Below are positions 31,183 to 40,206 of a stretch of DNA of 64,000 bases, in pieces (within the stretch, counting starts at the first letter, position 1; each line of letters opens with the position of its first letter). The notes beneath the pieces were generated by a model. It had not been told where the DNA came from and made no database searches. It saw nothing but the letters and a program-made list of their open reading frames with translations. The translations under genes were made by a program, and so were the position numbers. Source of the stretch: Pseudomonadota bacterium. GTDB lineage: Bacteria; Pseudomonadota; Alphaproteobacteria; Acetobacterales; Acetobacteraceae. The stretch lies in assembly GCA_021780935.1 (NCBI GenBank), contig JAJXXT010000024.1:74986-138985 (forward strand), given 5' to 3'.

Positions 31183-32108
31183 CGCCGCGCCAGCACCACC
31201 AGGAACGGCGCGCCGAGCAACGCCGTCAACACGCCAAGTCGTGGTTCTGCGTGCAACGGCAGCAGCATCGGCGCCAACCGTGCCAGCAGATCGGCCGCCA
31301 GCAGCAGGCACGCGCCGCCCAGCAACGACGGCCACAGCAGCGCGCCAGGTCGCTCCCCAACCACCGGTCGCAGCAGGTTCGGAACGATCAGCCCCACAAA
31401 GCCGATACCGCCCGCAACCGCCGCGCCGGCGCCCACGGCAAGGGCCACGCCCACCGCCGCCAGCCGCCATGTCGTTGCGGCATCGAAGCCAAGGCTCGCC
31501 GCCGTGGTTTCGCCCAGCGTCAGCGCATCGAGCCGCCTGCCCAGCCGCAGCTGCAGCGCGCAGCCGATCGCCACCGGCACCGCCGCGAGGATCGCCTCTA
31601 CCGGCGTCTTGTCCGCAACCCCTCCCATCAGCCAATCTCCCAGTTCCGCCAGCGCGAACGGGTTGGGTGCCAGCGCCATCGTCAGCGCCAGCAGGGCAGA
31701 GGCGATCGAGGCGAGTGCCACGCCCGCGAGGATGAAGGCGAGCCCGGTGCCGGCCCGTGCCGCGAAGCCGAACAGCACCACGCCGCCCACCGCCGCCCCG
31801 GCCAGCCCCGCCAGCGGCAGCGCCACCGGAGTCATGGCGGCCAAACCCCAATAAAACGCAATGGCCCCGCCCAGGCTCGCGCAGCCGCCAATGCCGAGCA
31901 GGCCGGGGTCGGCCAGGCGGTTGCCCATCGCCCCCTGCAACACCGCGCCGGAAAGCCCGAGCCCGGCCCCCACCGACAGCGCGAGCACCGTGCGTGGCAC
32001 GCGCAGCAGCCACAGGATCGATGCCGGCGACACCCCAAGTCCCGCGCCGCCGACCAGCAGGCTCGCGGCGCCGAGAAGCACCAGCAATGATGCAAGACGT
32101 ATCGTCAC
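31179..32108 (-). CDS. btuC: BtuC-like FecCD-family permease
   Basis: The 309-residue protein consists of about ten hydrophobic helices with the FecCD signatures RVPRTVLALSVGAGLGLSG, the Q-G pattern in AVLQGAMGNRLADPGLLGI, and FVGLIVPNLLRPVVG (the coupling helix to the ATPase). The GTG at 32108 overlaps the stop of the binding-protein gene (GTGA) and is preferred over an earlier in-frame start. It forms the inner-membrane channel of the putative B12 importer. Confidence 0.9.
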   Translation of the reverse strand: MTIRLASLLVLLGAASLLVGGAGLGVSPASILWLLRVPRTVLALSVGAGLGLSGAVLQGAMGNRLADPGLLGIGGCASLGGAIAFYWGLAAMTPVALPLAGLAGAAVGGVVLFGFAARAGTGLAFILAGVALASIASALLALTMALAPNPFALAELGDWLMGGVADKTPVEAILAAVPVAIGCALQLRLGRRLDALTLGETTAASLGFDAATTWRLAAVGVALAVGAGAAVAGGIGFVGLIVPNLLRPVVGERPGALLWPSLLGGACLLLAADLLARLAPMLLPLHAEPRLGVLTALLGAPFLVVLARR

Positions 32109-32848
32109 CGCAACAAGGTCACCGCGTCGGCGCTCCACGGCCCCGGGCAGGCGACCAGCCGCGCCGGCACCGTGACCCGCGGGATCGCCGCGAGCACCGG
32201 GTGCGCCAACACCGCGTTGGCCAGCGAGGGGTAGCGCGGCATCGCCGGCACGACCAGCAGTCCTGGCGCGCGCGCGACCAAGGCCTCCAATCCATCCACA
32301 TGTGTCATCGGCCGATAGCCGGCGTGGCGCAGCACCGCGCCCTCGATCGTGTCGTTGCCCGCCGCCACCAGCCGCGGTTCAAGCCAGACCGCCGAGCCGC
32401 GCGGTCCGGAACGTTTTCGCAGCACCTGGTCCATCGCCGCGAGCACCGCCGCCCCGCGCGCCGGCACCCGCAGCAGCCGCGCGATCTGTCGCCACTGCGC
32501 CCGCACACCGGCGAAGTCGCGCGGCTCGCCAAAAATCGCGACGCGCGCGCCGGCTTCCCGCAGCGCAGCGAGCGCCGCCTGTGCCCCGTACCGTCCGGCG
32601 AGGATCAGTGCCGGGTGCAAGGCCAGCACCGTCTCCGCGTCGGCCCGCACCACCGGCACCTGCGCCGCCGCCGCCGCGACAACGGACAGCGACGGATCGC
32701 GCGCCAGAAAACTCACCGCTTCTGCCCGCTGTGGCGCCAGCGTCAGCAATGCCTCGTCGGTGCAGAGGTTTAGCGACACCACGTCGCGAGCGGCCAGCGC
32801 CACTGCGGGCAGCCCGGAGACAACCAGCGCCAGCAACAGCATTTTCAT
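32105..32848 (-). CDS. btuF: BtuF-like periplasmic cobalamin-binding protein
   Basis: The 247-residue protein begins with a signal peptide (MKMLLLALVVSGLPAVALA). It has the two-lobed binding-protein pattern: RDVVSLNLCTDEALLTLAP, then ALHPALILAGRYGAQAALA, the inter-lobe helix, and GYRPMTHVDGLEALVARAP. NLCTDE is typical of haem/B12-type solute-binding proteins. The ATG overlaps the stop of the CDF gene (ATGA). Cobalamin is inferred from context. Confidence 0.85.
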   Translation of the reverse strand: MKMLLLALVVSGLPAVALAARDVVSLNLCTDEALLTLAPQRAEAVSFLARDPSLSVVAAAAAQVPVVRADAETVLALHPALILAGRYGAQAALAALREAGARVAIFGEPRDFAGVRAQWRQIARLLRVPARGAAVLAAMDQVLRKRSGPRGSAVWLEPRLVAAGNDTIEGAVLRHAGYRPMTHVDGLEALVARAPGLLVVPAMPRYPSLANAVLAHPVLAAIPRVTVPARLVACPGPWSADAVTLLR

Positions 32849-33759
32849 GAGACTGCGATTCCCGGATGTTTGGCCTTCTCCTCCGGTTCCACGTGGATCG
32901 TCACACGCAACCCCGCCACCGTCTCGCGCAACGCGGCCTCCATGCGGTCGCAGATCCGATGCGCCTGCGAAACGCTCATCCCTCCGGGCACCACCAGGTG
33001 AAACTCCATGAACGCGGTCCTCCCCGCCTGGCGTACCCGCAGATCATGCACCTCGAACACGTCGGATTTTGTGCCGTCCGCCTCATCCTCGAGGATGGCC
33101 GCAAGCACCGCGCGGATGCGTGCGCGCTCCTCCTCGGCGGGTGCCGCGTCGAGCAGCCCGCCAACGCTCTGCCCGATCAGGTGAAAGCCGGAGGCCAGAA
33201 CCATCACGGCCGCCAGCGCGCCCACCAGCGGGTCGAGCCACTGCAAGCCCGTCGCCACCACCAGCGCCACGCCCGCAAACACGCCGAGCGAAGTCAGGAC
33301 GTCGGTGAAAATGTGCTGGCCGTCGGCGACCAGCGCCGGGGAGCGCATGAGCCGACCGTTGCGGATCAGCAATCGTGACCACGCCGCGTTCACCACGCTG
33401 GCCATGGCGATGAGCAGCAACCCAAGCCCCGGGCGGTGCAGCGGCACCGGATTGCGCCACACCACCCAGGCATGGCGGAGGATCAGCAGCGCGGTCAGAA
33501 CGATCAGCACGCCCTCGATGACGGCCGCGAAGAACTCCGCCTTTCCGTGTCCGTAATTATGACCGGCATCGGCGGGGCGCTGCGCCCATAGGACGGTGGC
33601 GACCGTCATCACCGCCGTTGCCACATTCACCGTGCTCTCCGCCGCGTCGGAAAACAGCGCGGAGCCGCCGGTGATGCCCCAGGCCACGAATTTCAGCGCA
33701 AGCACCGCGGCTCCTACGCCAATGCTCCCCCAGGCAAAGCTCTGCACGCGCATCGCCAT
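32845..33759 (-). CDS. cation diffusion facilitator (CDF) family metal transporter
   Basis: The 304-residue protein has six predicted helices. Metal-site residues appear in LFSDAAESTVNVATAV (helix 2) and VADGQHIFTDVLTSLGVFAG (helix 5). A C-terminal cytoplasmic domain ends in VTIHVEPEEKAKHPG. CDF proteins export Zn, Co, Fe or other divalent metals by proton antiport. A GAGG lies just before the ATG at 33759; a second ATG is two codons on. It is translationally coupled to the BtuF-like gene, so a link to cobalt/cobalamin handling is possible but not shown. Confidence 0.92.
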   Translation of the reverse strand: MAMRVQSFAWGSIGVGAAVLALKFVAWGITGGSALFSDAAESTVNVATAVMTVATVLWAQRPADAGHNYGHGKAEFFAAVIEGVLIVLTALLILRHAWVVWRNPVPLHRPGLGLLLIAMASVVNAAWSRLLIRNGRLMRSPALVADGQHIFTDVLTSLGVFAGVALVVATGLQWLDPLVGALAAVMVLASGFHLIGQSVGGLLDAAPAEEERARIRAVLAAILEDEADGTKSDVFEVHDLRVRQAGRTAFMEFHLVVPGGMSVSQAHRICDRMEAALRETVAGLRVTIHVEPEEKAKHPGIAVS

Positions 33760-33763
33760 CACC

Positions 33764-34672
33764 TCAGCCGGGCGGGGCGATGAACAACATACCGCGCTGG
33801 GCCGAAAACCAGACGCGGTGGCGCGACAGGAACGGCTGTCCCAGCACAAGATCGGGCGTGCCAGGGCGCCGTGCCGTTACCACCATATCCACCCCGTGCA
33901 GCGTTTCGCGACCGACTTCCAGCGTGGCAAACCGCGCGACGAAAGCGTGCGTAAGCAGGGGCCCGACGCCCCGCAGCACGCGGCCGGGCAACCGATGACG
34001 ACGAGCGACGGCTATCCCTCGTGCATCGGTGAACAGGACATTTTCTTGCGATCCGCTGTCGATCATCGCCTGAAAGGGCCGCCCGTCCAGCTTGACCGAT
34101 ATCACGAAAACGCCGTTCAGGGAGCGCGCGGGAATGCGCTGCATCCCCGGCCATTGCGGCGGGCTCGCGGCGCAGGCCTGGCCGGCGTAGAACGCGGCGC
34201 GGCCCGCCGCCATGTCGAGGTCGAGATCATAATGATCGATTACCGAGACGCCAAACAATCCATCGATCGTCGCACCGCCCGCCGGCGGCAGGTTCTGGGT
34301 CATCACCCCGGCCGGCACGCCCTGCAGCACGCTCGGGCCCAGCGATACCCGGTCCAGTCTGACCCCGAAGGCCGCGACGGTGCCGCCGATGCCGGTTGCG
34401 GTGCCCCGGAACCGAGGGTCCGCTTGCACGCCCAGAGCCCGCGCGCCGCTCGGGGTCAGGAACACGCCCTGGGCGCCGGTGTCCAGCAGCATCGTCGCAT
34501 CTCGGCCATCGATGCGCACGTGCACCACCGGCAGCGATATCCCCGCCGCCATCGGCAGTTCGGCCACTTTATGCAGCGTGCATGTCTGCCCCGTGGCGCA
34601 GGCGCCCAGCGCCAGCAAACCCAGCAGCAACAGGGACCGTGCGGCGCCCCGTCGATATGCCCGTTGCGTCAT
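33764..34672 (-). CDS. retropepsin-like aspartic protease lipoprotein with two Asp motifs
   Basis: The 302-residue product has a lipoprotein signal (LLLLGLLALGAC, lipidated Cys at about residue 25). Two retropepsin-like halves follow: the first active-site motif is TMLLDTGAQGVFLTP (residues about 60-74) and the second is AMIDSGSQENVLFTDARG (about 205-222). The two D-T/S-G sites could form one pepsin-like active centre within a single chain. Its substrate in the periplasm is unknown. The gene lies 4 bp upstream of the CDF gene and leads the B12-uptake operon. Confidence 0.82.
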   Translation of the reverse strand: MTQRAYRRGAARSLLLLGLLALGACATGQTCTLHKVAELPMAAGISLPVVHVRIDGRDATMLLDTGAQGVFLTPSGARALGVQADPRFRGTATGIGGTVAAFGVRLDRVSLGPSVLQGVPAGVMTQNLPPAGGATIDGLFGVSVIDHYDLDLDMAAGRAAFYAGQACAASPPQWPGMQRIPARSLNGVFVISVKLDGRPFQAMIDSGSQENVLFTDARGIAVARRHRLPGRVLRGVGPLLTHAFVARFATLEVGRETLHGVDMVVTARRPGTPDLVLGQPFLSRHRVWFSAQRGMLFIAPPG

Positions 34673-34756
34673 CTCTTGCTCCCTCGGCGCGGCAGGGGGA
34701 ATCTAGCCGCTTCAATCCGCGCGGCCAAATGCCGCCATACGCCGTGGGGGGCCGTC

Positions 34757-35698
34757 ATGCGCGTTTTTGTCACTGGTGCCAGCGGCTATATCGGCGGCGC
34801 CATCGCCGTGACGCTGGTCCGCGCCGGGCACCGTGTCCGCGGCCTGGTGCGCAACCCCGCCCGGGCCGACGCCGTGGCCGCCTGCGGCATCACGCCGGTC
34901 ATCGGGGCACTCGACCACACGGATCTGCTGGCCGCGGAGGCGCGGGCGGCCGAGGCCACGATCAACGCCGCGGACAGTGACCATGCGGGGGCCATTGCGG
35001 CCCTGCTGTCGGCCTGCGCCGGCCGCCAGCTGCTGCACACCAGCGGCATCTCCCTGCTTTCCGACGATGCCGAGGGGCAAGTCAGCGAGGTGGTCCATGA
35101 CGAGACCACCACGCCGGCCACCCACCCGGACAAGGCGGCGCGCGCCGCGATCGATGCCTCGGTCCTGGCCGCGGCGGCCGGTGGGGAGGCCTTCGCCGTC
35201 ATTCGCAACCCGCTCATCCACGGCGACGCGCTCGGCCCGCAGGCCGCGAGCGTGCAGCTTCCCGCCCTGGCCGCGACGGCGCTCCGCCTCGGCCGCCCGC
35301 GCCATGTCGGGCCCGGCCGCAATGTCTGGTCGCACGCGGCGCTGTCCGACATCGCGGCGCTCTACCGGCTTTTGCTGGCGCGCGGCGAGCGCGGTCTGTT
35401 CTACGCCGAGGCCGGCGAAGCCGATTTCGCGACGCTTACCGGCGCCATCGCCAAGGCATTGGGTCAGGAATCGCCGCTGCCCTGGAGCATGGCGCAGGCC
35501 GCCGCCGAATGGGGCGAGCAACGCGCGCGCCACACCTATGGTTCCAATTGCCGCGTGCGCGCCCGCCGCGCCCGCGCGCTGGGCTGGCAACCCAGAGGCG
35601 AGTCACCCGAAGCCTGGCTCATGCGTACCCTTACACCGCGAAGGGGAGGGGGCTCGACGCCTTCCCTCAGACCGAAAAATACTTGGCCCTCGGATTGA
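34757..35698 (+). CDS. NAD(P)-dependent epimerase/dehydratase-family (SDR) protein
   Basis: The 313-residue extended-SDR protein starts with the Rossmann motif MRVFVTGASGYIGGAIAVTL. The usual Tyr-x3-Lys pair is not obvious around THPDKAARAAIDAS, so catalysis may differ (atypical SDR). The segment VWSHAALSDIAALYRLLLA resembles the HVDD region of such proteins. A run of Gs precedes the ATG at 34757. The last 32 bp overlap the convergent metH gene, and the final 20 residues are probably not part of the fold. Confidence 0.85.
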   Translation: MRVFVTGASGYIGGAIAVTLVRAGHRVRGLVRNPARADAVAACGITPVIGALDHTDLLAAEARAAEATINAADSDHAGAIAALLSACAGRQLLHTSGISLLSDDAEGQVSEVVHDETTTPATHPDKAARAAIDASVLAAAAGGEAFAVIRNPLIHGDALGPQAASVQLPALAATALRLGRPRHVGPGRNVWSHAALSDIAALYRLLLARGERGLFYAEAGEADFATLTGAIAKALGQESPLPWSMAQAAAEWGEQRARHTYGSNCRVRARRARALGWQPRGESPEAWLMRTLTPRRGGGSTPSLRPKNTWPSD

Positions 35699-38600
35699 GG
35701 ATCACCAGCGCGCTGGTGCTCTGCTCGGGGTGCAACTGCCACTCGTCGGACAGCGAGACGCCGATACGCTCGGCCGCCAGCAGCCGCAGAATCGGCCCCT
35801 GGTCCTCCAGCCTCGGGCATGCCGGATAGCCGAACGAGTAGCGCGAGCCGCGATAGCCCTGCGCCAGCATCTTCTCGATGTCGCGATCGTCCTCCGCCGC
35901 GAAACCGCACTCGGCGCGGATGCGCTTGTGCACGTATTCCGCCATGGCCTCGGCCATCTCGACCGACAGGCCGTGCAGATAGAGATAGTCCTGATAACGG
36001 TTTTCCTCGAACCAGGCGCGCGCGGTGTCGCTCGCCTTCTGCCCCACGGTCACCACCTGCAACCCCACCACGTCGCGCTCCGCATCGTCCACGTCGCGCA
36101 CGAAATCGGCGATGCACTCGCCATCCTCGCGCGGCTGCCGCGGCAGGTTGAAGCGTGCCACCTCGGTCTCACCATCGGCTGCGAACAGGATCAGGTCGTT
36201 GCCCTGCCCCGCGGCCTTCCAGTAGCCATAGCTCGCCTGCGGCCGCAGGATATCGCCCTCCTCGCACAGGGCGAGCATCCGCCGCATCACCGGCCGCAGT
36301 TCCTGGCGCGCCCAGCCCAGGAAATCATCCAGCGAGCGGCCGGCTTTGCGGAAACCCCACTGGAATTGATAAAGTGAACGCTCGTTCAGGAATGGCACGA
36401 TCGCCTTCGGCGCCGCCTCCACAACGCGCGCGCCCCAGAAGGGTGGTTCGACCGGCGCCGCCTCGCGCGTGATCCGCCGCCGCCTCTCGCGCACCACGGC
36501 CAGGTCCACCGGCCGGAACGCCGATGCCTGTGCCTCGCCCAGCGTCCGCTGCGTGTTGCGGGCCTTGCCGCTGCGCCGCGCCTGCACCGCCGCGAGATAA
36601 TCGTCAAAGCCGTTGCCCGTTACCTTGTCCATCAGCGTGAGGCCATCGAACGCGTCGCGCGCATAAGCCACCCGACCGCAACCGTAGGACTGCACACACT
36701 GGTCCTCGACATAGTTGCGGGTCAGCGCGGCACCACCGAGGATAACCGGAATCTCCAGGCCCTGCCGCGACATTTCCTCAAGGTTCTCGCGCATCACCAC
36801 GGTGGACTTCACCAGCAGCCCGCTCATGCCGATGGCATGCGCCCGGTGCTCAGCGACCGCGCTCAGCATGTCCGAAAGCGGCACCTTGATGCCGAGGTTC
36901 ACCACTCGATAGCCGTTGTTGGTCAGAATGATATCGACCAGGTTCTTGCCGATGTCGTGCACATCGCCCTTGACCGTCGCCAGAACGATGGTACCGCGCT
37001 GCTGGCCCTCCATGCGCTCCATGTACGGCTCGAGATAGGCAACCGCCGCCTTCATCGTCTCGGCCGATTGCAGCACGAACGGCAGCTGCATCTTTCCCGC
37101 GCCGAACAGCTCGCCCACGGTCTTCATGCCGTCCAGAAGAATCTCGTTGATGATGGCAAGCGGTCCGTGTTCGCGCAGGGCCGCATCGAGATCCTCGGCA
37201 AGCCCCTTGCGGTCGCCGTCCACGATCCGCTCGCGCAGCCGCCCCTCGACCGTCTCGGCTCGCTTTCTGGTGGCGGATTCTGCCGATTTCCGTTCGGCGA
37301 AGACCTCAAGCAGGCGCTGGAGCGGGTCATAATCCTCCCGTCTGCGATCGAAGATCAGGTCCTCGCAGACCTGCACCTCCTCCGGCGGAATCTGGTGCAG
37401 CGGGCGGATCTTGGAGACATGCAGGATCGCCCCCGTCATTCCGGCCCGCACCGCATGGTCGAGAAAGACCGAGTTCAGCACCGCGCGCGCCGCGGGGTTG
37501 AGGCCGAAGGAGATGTTGGACAGACCCAGCATGATCTGCACCTCCGGAAACGCCTCGCGGATCAGCCTTATGCCCTGCAGGGTCCACTCACCCAGTTTGC
37601 GGTCATCCTCGTTGCCGGTCGCGATCGTGAAGGTAAGGGGGTCGATCAGCAGGTCGCTGTCCGCCAGCCCCCGCGCCCGGCAGAACGCGACCAGGCGGCT
37701 CGTTACCGCGAGCTTCGCCTCGGCGGTCTTGGCCATACCGGTCTCGTCGATGGTCAGCGCGATCACCGCCGCGCCGAATTTCTTCGCCAGCAACAGCCGC
37801 TGATGCGCGGCGGCCTCGCCATCCTCGAAGTTGATCGAGTTGATGATCGGCTTGCCGCCATGCAGCTTCAGCGTATTTTCGATCACCTCGGTCTCGGTGC
37901 TGTCGATCACCAGCGGGGCGGCAACCGAGGTGGTGAAGCGCCGCACCACCTCATCCATCTCCGCCCGCTCGTCCCGGCCGACGAACGCCGTGCAGATATC
38001 GAGCGCGTTGGACCCCTCGCCGAGCTGCGCGCGGCCCATTGCGACACAACCGTCCCAGTCGCCCGCCGCCTGCAACTCCCGCCACTTCTTGGAGCCATTG
38101 GCGTTGCATCGTTCGCCAATCGAAAAGACCGCGTTCTCCTGGCGCAACGCCACCGCGCCGTAGAGGCTGGCGACGGAGGGAACCCACACCGCCTTGCGCT
38201 CCATTGGTGTCGGCCGGCGCTCGCCGCACGCGCCCAGCATCGCGTCCAGGGCGCTGATATGCCGCTCATCGGTGCCGCAGCAGCCGCCGATCAGGTTCAC
38301 GCCATCCTCGGCGACAAAGCGCTTGAGCCAAATCGCAAGTTCCGCCGGCGCCAGCGGATAATGCTGCCTGCCGTCCACCAGTTCCGGCAGCCCGGCATTC
38401 GGCATGATCGAGATCAGCCCAGGCCAGTTGCCGGAAATCCAGCGCAGGTGCTCGGCCATTTCCTGCGGGCCGGTCGCGCAGTTGAGCCCGAGCAGCGGGA
38501 TATCGAGTGCCTGCACCACCGCCGCCGCGGCCGCGATGTCGGGCCCCACCAGCAATGTTCCCGTCGTCTCCACGGTGACCTGCACGAACAGCGGCACGGT

Positions 38601-39143
38601 GCGCCCGGTGGCCTGGCACGCCGCCTTCGCCCCGTTCACCGCGGCCTTGATCTGCAACGTGTCCTGGCAGGTCTCGATCAGGATCGCATCGACGCCGCCC
38701 TCGATCAGTCCGCGCGACTGGAGCGCCAGTGCCGCCTCCAGCGCGTCATAGCCGATATGCCCGAGGCTCGGCAGCTTGGTGCCCGGCCCGATCGATCCAA
38801 GAACATAACGGTCACGCCCATCGGCGAACATCGCCGCCGCCTCGCGCGCCAGCTCCGCCGACCGCTTGCTGATCTCATGCGCGTGTTCGGCAAGCCCGAA
38901 CTCGCCGAGCGTGATCGGTGAGGCACCGAAACTGTTGGTCTCCACCATGTCGGCACCGGCCGCGAAATAGCCGCGATGGATGTCGCGCACGAGGTCGGGC
39001 CGAGACAGCACGAGAATATCGGAGCAATTCTCATGCCCCCACCAGTCGCGTTCGAGGTCGAGCGGCATCTGCTGCAGCCGCGCGCCCATGCCGCCATCGG
39101 CCAGCAGCACGCGTGCCCGCAGCGCCTCCAGGATCGGTGTCAT
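35667..39143 (-). CDS. metH: cobalamin-dependent methionine synthase MetH
   Basis: The 1158-residue enzyme remethylates homocysteine using methyl-tetrahydrofolate and cobalamin. The homocysteine domain holds the zinc ligands (GLNCATGP near 220, GGCCGTDE near 288). The pterin domain includes AVFSIGERCNANGSKKW. The cobalamin domain carries the axial His in KGDVHDIGKNLVD near 730. The C-terminal activation domain has RYSFGYPACPRLEDQ (AdoMet binding). It is full length. Its ATG overlaps the stop of the ArsR-methyltransferase gene (ATGA). It depends on the B12 supplied by the neighbouring import genes. Confidence 0.97.
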   Translation of the reverse strand: MTPILEALRARVLLADGGMGARLQQMPLDLERDWWGHENCSDILVLSRPDLVRDIHRGYFAAGADMVETNSFGASPITLGEFGLAEHAHEISKRSAELAREAAAMFADGRDRYVLGSIGPGTKLPSLGHIGYDALEAALALQSRGLIEGGVDAILIETCQDTLQIKAAVNGAKAACQATGRTVPLFVQVTVETTGTLLVGPDIAAAAAVVQALDIPLLGLNCATGPQEMAEHLRWISGNWPGLISIMPNAGLPELVDGRQHYPLAPAELAIWLKRFVAEDGVNLIGGCCGTDERHISALDAMLGACGERRPTPMERKAVWVPSVASLYGAVALRQENAVFSIGERCNANGSKKWRELQAAGDWDGCVAMGRAQLGEGSNALDICTAFVGRDERAEMDEVVRRFTTSVAAPLVIDSTETEVIENTLKLHGGKPIINSINFEDGEAAAHQRLLLAKKFGAAVIALTIDETGMAKTAEAKLAVTSRLVAFCRARGLADSDLLIDPLTFTIATGNEDDRKLGEWTLQGIRLIREAFPEVQIMLGLSNISFGLNPAARAVLNSVFLDHAVRAGMTGAILHVSKIRPLHQIPPEEVQVCEDLIFDRRREDYDPLQRLLEVFAERKSAESATRKRAETVEGRLRERIVDGDRKGLAEDLDAALREHGPLAIINEILLDGMKTVGELFGAGKMQLPFVLQSAETMKAAVAYLEPYMERMEGQQRGTIVLATVKGDVHDIGKNLVDIILTNNGYRVVNLGIKVPLSDMLSAVAEHRAHAIGMSGLLVKSTVVMRENLEEMSRQGLEIPVILGGAALTRNYVEDQCVQSYGCGRVAYARDAFDGLTLMDKVTGNGFDDYLAAVQARRSGKARNTQRTLGEAQASAFRPVDLAVVRERRRRITREAAPVEPPFWGARVVEAAPKAIVPFLNERSLYQFQWGFRKAGRSLDDFLGWARQELRPVMRRMLALCEEGDILRPQASYGYWKAAGQGNDLILFAADGETEVARFNLPRQPREDGECIADFVRDVDDAERDVVGLQVVTVGQKASDTARAWFEENRYQDYLYLHGLSVEMAEAMAEYVHKRIRAECGFAAEDDRDIEKMLAQGYRGSRYSFGYPACPRLEDQGPILRLLAAERIGVSLSDEWQLHPEQSTSALVILNPRAKYFSV

Positions 39144-40108
39144 CGTCTCTCTGTCCCCTGCGCCTCGACGGCTGGCACCGCCCCCGCTCGTCCGGTTGCT
39201 GGCTTGCGCCGAGCCACCCAGATGCGGGTCTCGAACCGGCCCTGCACCACACTTGGCTTTTCCATCATCAGCGCGCCTTCCGGCAGCATGGCGGCGATGG
39301 CGTCGTCGTCGAATCCCAGCCAATGATGCCCCTGCGCAGCAAACCCCTGGTGGCGATGCCGCGCGAGGTCGACCACGATCAACGTGCCGCCTGGTGCCAG
39401 CACCCGCACCGCCTCGGCCAGCGCCTTGGCGGGCTCCGTCGCGTAGTGCAGCACCATCTGTAACAGAACGGCATCGAAATGGCCGTCCGGCAGTTCGAGC
39501 CGGTACATGTCGCCGAGCCGGACCGAAGCGTGCCGCAGCGCCGGCTGCTGTGCGAGGCGCGTGCGCGCCAGCGCCAGCATCGCGCGCGAGGCATCGATCC
39601 CCAGCATCGTCCCCGCCCGTGCGGCGATCACCTCCAGCATGCGCCCGGTGCCGGTGCCGATGTCGAGCAGCCGCCCGAGCCGCGCCGGCAGCCGGGAAAG
39701 CACGGCCTGCTCGATTTCGGCATGCGCGAGGCCGAGCGCGCCCATCTCATCCCAGTTCGCGCCCTGCATGCGGAACAGCTCCGTTGCCTCCCGCGCCCGC
39801 TCGGCCATCACCCGCTGCGCCGCGCGCCGGTCCGCCGCCACCGCTTCGTCGGCGCTGGCGATCCGCGCCGCGAGTTCCTGCGCCAGCCCCGTGGGTGCGA
39901 GGCGAAAGAACACGTTCTTGCTTTCACGCCGCCGTTCCAGCAGCCCCGCCTCCACCATCACGCCGAGATGGCGTGAGACGCGCGGCTGGGACTGGCCGAG
40001 CACCTCGGCGAAATCCGCCACGCAGAGGTCGCAGCCGGCGGCCAGTGCCAGGATACGCAGCCGCGTCGGGTCCGCGGCGGCGCGGAGTTGGGCAAGCATC
40101 GCTTCCAT
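39140..40108 (-). CDS. ArsR-type regulator fused to a SAM-dependent methyltransferase (SahR-like)
   Basis: The 322-residue protein has an ArsR/SmtB winged HTH in residues 1-90 (ADPTRLRILALAAGCDLCVA, then SQPRVSRHLGVMVEAGLLE). A class-I methyltransferase domain follows at about 140-300 (LGRLLDIGTGTGRMLEVIAA, DAVLLQMVLHYA, VLAPGGTLIVVDLAR). Proteins of this architecture upstream of met genes in proteobacteria are methionine-cycle repressors thought to sense S-adenosylhomocysteine or SAM. It precedes metH with an ATGA overlap. A strong palindrome lies 18-41 bp before its start codon and is probably its operator. Confidence 0.9.
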   Translation of the reverse strand: MEAMLAQLRAAADPTRLRILALAAGCDLCVADFAEVLGQSQPRVSRHLGVMVEAGLLERRRESKNVFFRLAPTGLAQELAARIASADEAVAADRRAAQRVMAERAREATELFRMQGANWDEMGALGLAHAEIEQAVLSRLPARLGRLLDIGTGTGRMLEVIAARAGTMLGIDASRAMLALARTRLAQQPALRHASVRLGDMYRLELPDGHFDAVLLQMVLHYATEPAKALAEAVRVLAPGGTLIVVDLARHRHQGFAAQGHHWLGFDDDAIAAMLPEGALMMEKPSVVQGRFETRIWVARRKPATGRAGAVPAVEAQGTERR

Positions 40109-40115
40109 GCATGCT

Positions 40116-40149
40116 TATAGACATGCACATATAAACATGTCTATATGTG
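40116..40149. promoter_or_regulatory. nested palindromic operator in front of the arsR-methyltransferase/metH operon
   Basis: At 40126-40149, arms CACATATA and TATATGTG flank a central ACATGT, giving a 24-bp palindrome with 11 of 12 pairs matching. A second, interleaved pair TATAGACATG (40116-40125) and CATGTCTATA (40136-40145) is perfect over 10 bp with a 10-nt gap. The block is AT-rich in a GC-rich genome and sits 8 bp from the minus-strand ATG. It probably binds the ArsR-type regulator as one or two dimers and could also control the small plus-strand gene. Confidence 0.75.
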
Positions 40150-40206
40150 TTTGTGTGTCAGAGTCGTCTTTCCCTTCGTGCCGGCACGGCCGCCGGGCCG
40201 GGCGAG

